Assembly: GCA_903813345.2 (NCBI GenBank)
Contig: CAIIXF020000007.1
Span: 15,110,714 to 15,174,713, forward strand
Source: Owenia fusiformis
Taxonomy: Eukaryota > Annelida > Polychaeta > Sabellida > Oweniidae
Reading direction: 5' to 3'
DNA length: 64,000 nt
Shown: positions 23,161 to 34,400 of the stretch, one piece after another
Position numbering within the stretch: the first letter of the stretch is position 1
Layout of the letters: each line of letters begins with the position of its first letter
Translations under genes and position numbers: made by a program
The notes under the pieces: model-generated
What the model was told of the DNA's origin: nothing
The model's database searches: none
What the model saw: the letters and a program-made list of their open reading frames with translations, nothing else

Positions 23161-23334
23161 TAGAAGAATATATGAATTTTTAAATAGAATCTATGCATCT
23201 AAAATGGGTCATATTAAGAATTATTAAGGGTCTATTTTCAGAGCAGTAGTTTTGTTAACCTAAACTATTTTCATCTTGTGAAAGAGATTTGGCCTTCGTT
23301 TAATAGTACATGTATTGTAAACTTTTTATTTCAG

Positions 23335-25449
23335 TGAATTAGGACCATCCACATCCACATGCAGATATTCATGCTCTCTGAATGTCATTAAACATGGGAA
23401 ACCTGTGTAGTGCCCAGTCAGGGAGTGAGGAGGAGCCCCTTACTCCCTCCCAGGAGAACCTACCAAAGATACCTGACCACCACAAGGTTGCCTTAGAGAC
23501 TCTAGCTCAGGAATCCATCAATAATAAAGATGTGCTGTCCCATACTAGGAACTCTGTAGAAGCTGATGACCTTGTGGTTGTTAATGATGTGAAGCCAATG
23601 TTGGCAGAAACTGGACTGCAGTGTGTGCTCCAAAGAATAGACAAAGTTGATCAAGTTAAACATAGATATCAGTTGAACAATAATGGTAAGATGGAAACAG
23701 ACACAAAACATCTGGGTAGCTCAAGCACTGAATGTAATACTGATACATTGACGAATCCTATAGATAGCAAGATTGAAGGACAAACTATAGCACCAGTGCA
23801 TAGATCAAAATATACTGCAGAACACGCATCAGTTTTGCATCACCCTTCAGGTACTTCAGCTATGCCCTCTACATCAAGTCAAACTGAGTCTAGTTTTATC
23901 CATGAAGGAATCAAACATCAAGTTGAAGTTACAATGGAGACAGGTCCTGAGAAGAATACCATTGTCAATAGCATAATATCTGAGACACTTATGAAAGACA
24001 ATGAATATTGGTCCAGTGGTGGTCCTAGTTCCGAATTCATGCCACAACCTTCCTTGCCACAAAATGCATCTAATAGCAATGTAAAAGAAAATAAAACTGT
24101 TAAAGAGGCACAGAATAATGTAGATAATATGGACACTTCTGGTGATAGCATGGATCCATTTACTCATTGGAGGGTAGCAGGCGAGGCCCTAAGGAGAGCA
24201 CTCAGAGAATATGAAGTTGAAACTACAACATCCAATAATTCAACCTCTTCCATTCCAACTCTAGTAAGCCCAGGAGAGGACCCGATGAATGCCATGTTAG
24301 AGGACTATAACAAAACACGGGACAATGTTCCATCCACAAGTGCAATAAACAATAGTATCAATGCGCTCCCTCGATCAGTAGCTGATATTGTCAACCAGCA
24401 TGATTTGCAAATTAGAAAGCAAGAGAAACGTGCCAAAGCTAATAAAAATAAGGGATCTAAAAGGCATTCCACGACAGAGCAAACATGCACACCTAGACCT
24501 GTCTCATATTACAAGGACTTGATCAAGAGATTCAAGGGAGAAGAGAGCTCCAATTCCAGTGAGAAACCCTGCAGAAATGAGTGCATGTCATCGACATGTA
24601 ACAAAAGAGGAGAAAAAGTGCCAAGAAATGTACAAGATGCTTCAAGTAGTGATGACGAACTTTACTTAAGGAAACCAAAGCATCAAAAATTATCAACAAA
24701 ACATAAACCAAAGCTGAAAAAATCTAGTCAAAACAACATAGTAAGTGCACCATCGATGTCCAGTAATGGGTTCTATACCAGTGCTCTAAGAGATAACTCC
24801 ATACTAAATGGTATAGCTATACCTGATGATCCAAAAACAAAAAGAATGAAACAAATGGCAGAGAATGGGTTTTACACAAGCTCTCTGAAGGACAGTGCAA
24901 TATTATCTGGTATATCAGAACCAGATAATTCTCCTAGACATGTGCCAAAACTTAAAGGTGCTAAGAAACATACAACTGGTATTAAGAGTAGCAAACAGCC
25001 AGTTAAGAGATCATTGGAAGAGAGGGAAGCATCTAAATATAATAACACTTGTGAATGTGATAGTCATGACTCAGATGATGAACCCTGTCCACAACTTGTG
25101 TCTTCTTCTTGTGAGTCAGGCATTAATCCAGCAGTACACAGTCGCACAGTATTAGCTCAAGAGAATTCACATTGTCATCATAAAGTGAAACATAGAAAAG
25201 GCAAGTCAGCCAAATCATCCACATCCGGTTTATCAAAAAGGACATCATATGTATGTGGACAATACGATAACCAAAATATGTCAAGAAAACATTCTCAGGA
25301 GGCTTACAAGGCAGCTTTAGATACAGAGAGAGATGCACTTGATGAGCATAAGGCCCATACAGAGAAAAGGCTCACCAGGCACCAATGTCAGGCTGGATTT
25401 TCTCTTGAACTGCCTTCTACTCACACAGGGAGAGGAAAACAGTCTGCAA
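23335..25449 (+). CDS. RING gene exon 1 (first coding exon, long)
   Basis: The acceptor TTTATTTCAG ends at 23334, so an untranslated exon lies upstream. Coding starts at 23394 (MGNLCSAQSG) or 23382 (MSLN first). It ends at 25449 before GTAAGT, phase 1. It is 685 codons of low-complexity polar sequence with no known fold. A duplicated motif NGFYTSALRDNSILNGI / NGFYTSSLKDSAILSGI lies at residues about 458-474 and 491-507. Lys/Arg-rich patches (KRAKANKNKGSKRH) could act in nuclear localisation. Confidence 0.85.
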
Positions 25450-28400
25450 GTAAGTAGAGTTGCCACATAATCCCTTATAATATGTTATAATGTTATTAGT
25501 GTACAATTATTGACCTGTCCAGAGGTTGCCTGTTAAAAAACTTCAATATATGACAAGTATACCAAAACATTGGTTCATGGAAGCCTATCTATAGTTTTTA
25601 TTTACATTATTAACCTGTCCAGAGGTTGCCTGTTATACCAAAACTGTGCTTCATAGAAACTAATCTGTAGTTGTTATTTTCATTAGGGAGAAGACACTCA
25701 GAGAGTGAGAGTGATTCCATACCATTCCTAGATGAAAGCTCAGCTGACCAGTCACACCCTCCAGATACAAATGAGAGTATGCCTGGTAAGTGTAATGAGA
25801 GAATACCTGTTCAGTGTAATGACAGTATGCTTGGTAAGTGTAATGACAGAATGCCTGTTAAGTGTAGTCACAGTATATCTGGTAAGTGTTATCACAATAT
25901 GCCTGGTAAGTGTAACGGACATGCCTGATAAGTGTAATGGACATGCCTGATAAGTATAATGACAGGATGCCTAGAAAGTATAATGACAGTATGGCTGGTA
26001 AGTGTAATGACTGAATGCCTATTCAGTGTAATGACAGTGTGGCTGGTAAGTGAAATGACAGAATGCTTGGTAAGTGTAATGACAGTATGGCTGGTAAGTG
26101 TAATGACTGAATGCCTGTTCAGTGTAATGACAGTGTGGCTGGTAAGTGTAATGACTGAATGCCTGTTCAGTGTAATGACAGTATGGCTGGTAAGTGTAAT
26201 GACTGAATGCCTATTCAGTGTAATGACAGTGTGGCTGGTAAGTGTAATGACTGAATGCCTGTTCAGTGTAATGACAGTATGGCTGGTAAGTGTAATGACT
26301 GAATGCCTGTTCAGTGTAATGACAGTATGACTGGTAAGTGTAATGACAGTATGGCTGGTAAGTGTAATGACAGTTTGGCTGGTAAGTGTAATGACAGTAT
26401 GGCTGGTAAGTGTAATGACAGTATGGCTGGCAAGTGTAATGATTGTATGCCTGGTAAGTATAATGACAGTATGGCTGGTAAGTGTAATGACAGTATGGCT
26501 GGTTAGTGTAATGACAGTATGGCTGGCAAGTGTAATGACTGAATGCCTGTTCAGTGTAATGACAGTATGCCTGATAAGTATAATGACAGGATGCCTGGTA
26601 AGTGTAATGACAGTTTGGCTGGTAATTGTAATGACAGTATGGCTGGTAAGTGTAATGACTGAATGCCTGTTCAGTGTAATGACAGTATGCCTGATAAGTA
26701 TAATGACAGTATGACTGGTAAGTGTAATGACTGAATGCCTGTTCAGTGTAATGACAGTATGGCTGGTAAGTGTAATGACAGTGTGGCTGGTAAGTGTAAT
26801 GACAGTATGCCTGTTCAGTGTAATGACAGTATGGCTGGTAAGTGTAATGACAGTATGACTGGTAAGTGTAATGACAGTATGGCTGGTAAGTGTAATGACA
26901 GTATGCCTGTTCAGTGTAATGACAGTATGGCTGGTAAGTGTAATGACAGTATGACTGGTAAGTGTAATGACTGAATGCCTGATAAGTATAATGACAGTAT
27001 GACTGGTAAGTGTAATGACTGAATGCCTGGTAAGTGTAATCACAGTATGGCTGGTAAGTGTAATGACAGTATGACTGGTAAGTGTAATGACAGTATGCCT
27101 GGTAAGTGTAATGACAGTATGACTGGTAAGTGTAATGATAGTATGGCTGGTAAGTGTAATGACTGAATGCCTGTTCAGTGTAATGACAGTATGCCTGATA
27201 AGTATAATGACAGTATGACTGGTAAGTGTAATGGCTGAATGCCTGGTAAGTGTAATGACAGTATGGCTGGTAAGTGTAATGACAGTATGACTGGTAAGTG
27301 TAATGACAGTATGCCCGGTAAGTGTAATGACAGTATGACTGGTAAGTGTAATGACAGTATGGCTGGTAAGTGTAATGACAGTATGCCTGGTAAGTGTAAT
27401 GACAGTGTGGCTGGTAAGTGTAATGACAGTATGCCTGTTCAGTGTAATGACAGTATGGCTGGTAAGTGTAATGACAGTATGACTGGTAAGTGTAATGACT
27501 GAATGCCTGTTCAGTGTAATGACAGTATGGCTGGTAAGTGTAATGACAGTATGCCTGTTCAGTGTAATGACAGTATGGCTGGTAAGTGTAATGACAGTAT
27601 GACTGGTAAGTGTAATGACTGAATGCCTGATAAGTATAATGACAGTATGACTGGTAAGTGTAATGACTGAATGCCTGGTAAGTGTAATCACAGTATGGCT
27701 GGTAAGTGTAATGACAGTATGACTGGTAAGTGTAATGACAGTATGCCTGGTAAGTGTAATGACAGTATGACTGGTTAGTGTAATGACAGTATGGCTGGTA
27801 AGTGTAATGACTGAATGCCTGTTCAGTGTAATGACAGTATGGCTGGTGAGTGTAATGACTGAATGCCTGTTCAGTGTAATGATAGTATGGCTGGTAAGTG
27901 TAATGACTGAATGCCTGTTCAGTGTAATGACAATATGGCTGGTGAGTGTAATGACTGAATGCCTGTTCAGTGTAATGACAGTATGCCTGATAAGTTTAAT
28001 GACAGTATGCCTGATAAGTATAATGACAGTATGACTGGTAAGTGTAATGACAGTATGGCTGGTAAGTGTAATGACAGTATGGCTGGTAAGTGTAATGACA
28101 GTATGCCTGGTAAGTGTAATGACAGTATGGCTGGTAAGTGTAATGACAGTATGGCTGGTAAGTGTAATGACAGTATGGCTGGTAAGTGTAATGACAGTAT
28201 GCCTGGTAAGTGTAATGACAGTATGCCTGATAAGTGTAATGACAGTATGGCTGGTAAGTGTAATGACAGTATGGCTGGTAAGTGTAATGACAGTATGCCT
28301 GGTAAGTGTAATGACAGTATGGCTGGTAAGTGTAATGACAGTATGGCTGGTAAGTGTAATGACAGTATGGCTGGTAAGTGTAATGACAGTATGGCTGGTA

Positions 28401-31400
28401 AGTGTAATGACAGTATGCCTGGTAAGTGTAATGACAGTATGCCTGGTAAGTGTAATGACAGTATAGCTGGTAAGTGTAATGACAGTATGACTGGTAAGTG
28501 TAATGACAGTATGGCTGGTAAGTGTAATGACAGTATGGCTGGTAAGTGTAATGACAGTATGCCTGGTAAGTGTAATGACAGTATGGCTGGTAAGTGTAAT
28601 GACAGTATGGCTGGTAAGTGTAATAACAGTGTGGCTGGTAAGTGTAATGACTGAATGCCTGGTAAGTGTAATGACAGTATGCCTGGTAAGTGTAATGACA
28701 GTATGGCTGGTAAGTGTAATGACAGTATGACTGGTAAGTGTAATGACAGTATGGCTGGTAAGTGTAATGACAGTATGACTGGTAAGTGTAATGACAGTAT
28801 GGCTGGTAAGTGTAATGACAGTATGGCTGGTAAGTGTAATGACAGTATGGCTGGTAAGTGTAATGACAGTATGGCTGGTAAGTGTAATGACAGTGTGGCT
28901 GGTAAGTGTAATGACTGAATGCCTGGTAAGTGTAATGACAGTGTGACTGGTAAGTGTAATGACAGTATGGCTGGTAAGTGTAATGACAGTATGGCTGGTA
29001 AGTGTAATGACAGTATGCCTGGTAAGTGTAATGACAGTATGGCTGGTAAGTGTAATGACAGTATGACTGGTAAGTGTAATGACAGTATGGCTGGTAAGTG
29101 TAATGACAGTATGGCTGGTAAGTGTAATGACAGTATGGCTGGTAAGTGTAATGACAGTATGGCTGGTAAGTGTAATGACAGGATGCCTAGTCAGTGTAAA
29201 TACTCAATACCTGATAAGTGTAATGACAATATGCCTGGAAAGTCTTATTGTTTATATTTTAATGGCAGTATGCCTGGTCTTAGAACCATATTCTTTAGAT
29301 TTAGCATATTAGCAGTAACATGTAATTGCAGTATAATTTGAAGACTTATATGAGATGTCGAAAGACAGAGAAGAGAATATTAAAACTGACTGATGATCAT
29401 AATACATGTACAGGGTGTCCCGAAAGTATGGGGCCCCCCCTAGGCAGACATATACCAGTGTTGTCATAGTATGTGTCATATATCATTTTAATGCTTATCC
29501 AAAGTTACATTGATTTGCCAAGTATCATGGTTCAACTCTCAAATGTGAAAAAATTACAGGCATTTCAAAATTTAGTGTTTGGTCAAAATTAAGTTCAATT
29601 TTACACCAAATCAATAGTCAAAGTGTCCTCCCGGGCAATCTAAACAGCAGCAATTCTTTTCGGGTCGGATAGATATTGAGTTGGAAAAAGAGAACGGTGA
29701 GGGTAGAAACTCTAAGGAAACTCTTCTAAAGTGCCTTAACAGGTTTTAAGAGGGTTATAAAATTCCACACCCCTATTTAAAGGGCTTTTAAGGTCATATC
29801 TGAAAATAATTACTGCTGTTAACATGGCCAAGGGGGGACTCATTGACTTGTAATGTTGTGTGAAATTGAACTTTATTTTGACAAAACACTAACTTTTAAA
29901 ATGACTGTAACTTTTTCCCATATGGGAGTTAAACCATGATACTTGGCAAATCAATGTAACTTTGGATAAGCTTTAAAATGATATATGACATATACTATGA
30001 GGACACTGGAATACCTCTGCCTAGGGGGGGCCCCATACTTTCGGGACACCCTGTATAAGTACAGAGTTCATTTTTTGACATACACTGTACATAATCATAT
30101 ACATGTACTGTACCATTAGAGTTTTTTATTGCTTGAATTTAGATCTCATCAACAGTACAAGTGGGGATGATTCACTGGCAGAACAGCAGCACGACCCCTT
30201 TGAGCCTAATGCATCTGACTTTGAGGCCCTGCCCGATCTAGTCTCTAGTGATTCTACACACTATTCTGACTCTGGGGAAGTGCACTTCTCTGAACCTGAA
30301 GAGATTCCTGGCTTAGAGTCATTAGATGAGGTATGGATTACACAAGGATTTTATGGTTGTTACATATCTTTCTAGAATTATCAGACTTTTCTCTGTTCAG
30401 TAGAATAAAATCCATTTGAAATTGACAAATGATAATACATATTGTTATAGTCTCTAACTTCATGTGGACGGTGTTAGGCATTTGTGTTCAGCATCCTGTG
30501 CTCGAAGTTCAGTGTCTGTAACAAATAGCATGTGGTGACATTTTGCATGATAATGCCTTGTATTCGCCTGACACCTGTACTATAGACTTAATACAAGATT
30601 ATCATGTTATATATTTTCAGGATTGTGAGAGTGGTGGAAACGAGGATGCTGATGATGAATTTGAATGTGAATGTTCCCTTTGTGTGCAGCAACGTAGACT
30701 TACACATTGTGAGTTAATAACTGTCAACTAATAGAGGGATTTTACATCATAACAATTTGCCTTAACTTATCTGTATCCATAAAATTTTATTAAAATGAAA
30801 GTTTTCCAGGATTTTGTATATGCAAACATGCGCTCCTATATGTCTTGAATTTCAACCTTTGTCACATTAGAGAGACTTAATAGTTTAATGTACCTCATAT
30901 CAGTAAAATTATTTACAATCAAACACCTTTTGGGAAAATCTGATTTGTCGATAAATGATTGACATGATTGTCTATACTTTTTTATAATAGATATTTATTA
31001 CCACCATGTTTTGTGATTAGAATGGTGGTTGATGTTGGCCGTCACTTTTTGCAATCTGTAGATACTCTCTCATAATAACCAGTTGCAATTATTACTTGTT
31101 TTAGCCATTTGCAAATACTTTGTGACATTTTGTATCATTTTGTCATGTTAATACCTTGTTTTAGCCACTCGCAATTACTTACCCATTTGAGACATTTGTG
31201 GCATTGTAATACCTCATGTTAATACCTTCTTTTAGCCACTCGCAATTACTTACCCATTTGAGACATTTGTGGCATTGTAATACCTCATGTTAATACCTTC
31301 TTTTAGCCACTCGCAATTACTTACCCATTTGAGACATTTGTGGCATTGTAATACCTCATGTTAATACCTTGTTTTAGCCACTCGCAATTACTTACCCATT

Positions 31401-34400
31401 TGAGACATTTGTGGCATTTTATTACCTCATGTTAATACCTTCTTTTAGCCACTCGCAATTACTTACCCATTTGAGACATTTGTGGCATTTTATTACCTCA
31501 TGTTAATACCTTGTTTTAGCCACTCGCAATTACTTACCCATTTGAGACATTTGTGGCATTTTATTACCTCATGTTAATACCTTGTTTTAGCCATGCATGA
31601 GTGGGAGACTGAGGAAGAGGAAGAAACTGTTGGTGCTGAAAGTGCCCCAAGCAGTGCCCCTAGTGAGCCTCAATCTGGTCTCAGGTATGAAACATGAGTG
31701 TCACATCTTGGACATTAGTCTCTGAACTGTAGAAATGATGCTGATATATCTAAATGACTCCAAAGTAGCTGTCATGGCCTTATTTCAATTTTCGATATTA
31801 AAATCTAACATGGGATGTACATGTATATGGAAGTGAATGATATGATGTTATAGGTACGACTCGGATGATGACTTCAATCCATTCCCATTCCTAAACTTCG
31901 GGGACCTGACCCCCCTCAACTTACTACTGCTGAGACAGGAGACGATGAGGCGTGATTTCCTCACCACAATGTTCCAAGTAAGTTGGAATATATTGAATAC
32001 TGTAGTATTTTCAAAATGTCTGCTACAATAAAATGGATGGATGGTTTGTTTTAGAAAGGTGCATTAATATAGGGAATTCAAGTTCAAAAATACTGAGACA
32101 AGACTTATAAAGAATGTCTTCAATGTAAACTGATAAGATTGTTTTGTTCCATGGCATATCTTAGTTTTGATTGATAGTGTGTATCACCCATGAATATAGC
32201 CCATCATTTGTAAAATCAGTCACAGTTGATACAGATAACAATACTTCACACGAAAACAATATTATACCACAAAGTAACAAGAAAAATCAGAAAAGAATTA
32301 CATTATATTAAATTTTGAAACTAATGTTAATTTTTCTCGTCATAATTCTTTATATTATAATTCTCATATATTATTCATTAAGTACATGTTTGAAGATTCG
32401 ATATGAAACAGTCCAGTATATTTTTGGAAGATATTTGGAGTTGTTTTTGAAAGATTTTCTGAGTCGTTTTTTAAATTCAAAGGCACTGAATTCTTTGCCG
32501 TCACGACTACTCAAGTAATTGCTGAAAATTGAATATATAATGTGTTAACCCAAATATTTATATATATATGATTATAATAAAACTTCAGAATGTGATATTC
32601 CAAATGACCAGTGTCTACCCTGATTTACTGGGAGATCAAGCTCCACCCCCTGCAACCAATGAAGACATGGAGAAGCTGCCAATCAAAGAGATTGACAAGT
32701 CTCTACTAGGTATGTACCTGCTTATGTGGATATAATTTATAAATGTGAACCACAATGGGGAAGGACCCATTTTATTTTTATTTCTCTTGGATTTTGTGAT
32801 CTTGCTATGAAATAATGGGGCTCAGATATGAGAAACAACAATACTCTTGTCATGATATCAATACCTTTACCTTAATTAAAGTTATATGCATTTTAGAAAT
32901 TAATTTTTGATGTCTCTGATTTTCAGACAAGGAAACATCCTGTTCAATCTGTCTCTGTGCATTTGAGTCTGGTGAGAAGGCCACAGAGCTGCCTTGTAAT
33001 CACATCTTCCACCCACTCTGTATCAAGGCATGGCTAGTCAAGGTAAATGAGATTGACATTGTGGTCTATTTTGACTTATTGAATATCCCAACGATTGAAA
33101 TTCAGGAGGGATATAGTGAAGCCCTCCATCAGTCTGTCCATCAGTCTGTCTGTCCGGAAGATAACTCAAATACTGGTTGACAAATTTCTTCATATTTGGT
33201 GGAAAGATGTATATTGGTGAATAGTTTTACGCAAGAAATTTTTTCAAGATGGCCGCCACTTTAAAAAAAAATGGTGGGAAAAATCTGTTTATCATGTTAA
33301 ACCAAAGTAATAAATATGAAAATTTGGTTGTATATTCACAACATCTATCTATTTCACATGTATTCTATCCAATGACTTTATCACACAGATTGCTATGAAA
33401 TCCTAGCAAATGAATGAGAAGCTGCCGTGGCTGTGCCTCCAATCTACAGGGTGTCAAATAAGTCTGTTATCCCCCTTAACTTGTTTAATTTAGATATAAC
33501 ACAAGGTTATTATATATCATCTTAAAGGGAATATTTAATTTGCTGATCACACACCAAATTTCAGAGCGATTGGTTGAATCCAAAAGTTTTTAGAGCACTT
33601 GATGAGTGATGTCCATATTTCACATTTTTGATAGTTTGTATGTTTCTCCCAAGCAGCTCAGACAGCCTCAATTCTACGAGGATACAATTCCAAAATGTTC
33701 ACAAACAGAGATATTGGTCTTTCCAGGCTTCTAAAAGCTTTCTTGATATTTTTGAGTAATGTTTCATGGCAATAAAGTTTCTCCTCTGGTTGATCTTCGA
33801 TTAATTTTCCGACCCTGTCCTTCAGAATTGCAGTATCAACTTTTCACTGTTCATTCACTACCCTTGTAATTTTACTTGCTTTGACATAATCGATGGTCAA
33901 CTTACAAGATGGTCAAACTTACAAGAAACATTGTAGCAATTTTATTAGAAAGTGTTCATTACTGCTTTAAAATGATATATGGGAAAGCATGACAACTTTA
34001 AAAGAAAAAAGTTAAGGGGGAGAACATACTTATTTGACGCCCTGTACATGTAAATGAGAGTACAGTGCATTTGAAGTTCTTGACAGTTCTTAGTTCATTT
34101 ATCTCCACACGTGAAAACTTTCCAAAATCAGGTAGTTGAAAAAGTAGACACCATTCAAACAAAGCTGCACTCTATCTAAATAATTGAAAATTAATCATGT
34201 TTTTAACTGCCTGGTTTTAAAAGGTTTAGAGGATGGGAGTACATTAGAGAGTAATAGCATCAGGGCACTCAGAGGGGTATTTTCCCTGATTTCGCATATT
34301 CTAAGATCTGAATTTTGATTTGAAAAATGATTGAACAATGGAAATTACCAAAAGGTTGAAATTAAATCTGAATCGAGAGCAGAAATGTTCATGATTACCA

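Noticed and set aside
25892-27691. A 599-codon open frame on the minus strand (repeating VITLTSHT)
   Set aside because: It arises because the 24-bp array period is a multiple of three and lacks stops in this frame. It has no start context, domain or splice signals and lies antisense within an intron.
25770-29243. CRISPR-like array
   Set aside because: Units are contiguous with no spacers, period 24 bp, in an animal gene intron. It is a minisatellite.
27959-29341. Plus-strand open frames of KCNDSMAG octapeptides (231 and 140 codons)
   Set aside because: Also a periodicity artefact of the array; interrupted by the AATGACTGA unit variant and not linked in frame to a proper exon.
30543-30620. 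Upstream extension of RING gene exon 4 from an ATG at 30549
   Set aside because: The acceptor TATATTTTCAG at 30620 and the exon 3 phase place the exon start at 30621. The upstream open stretch is intron.
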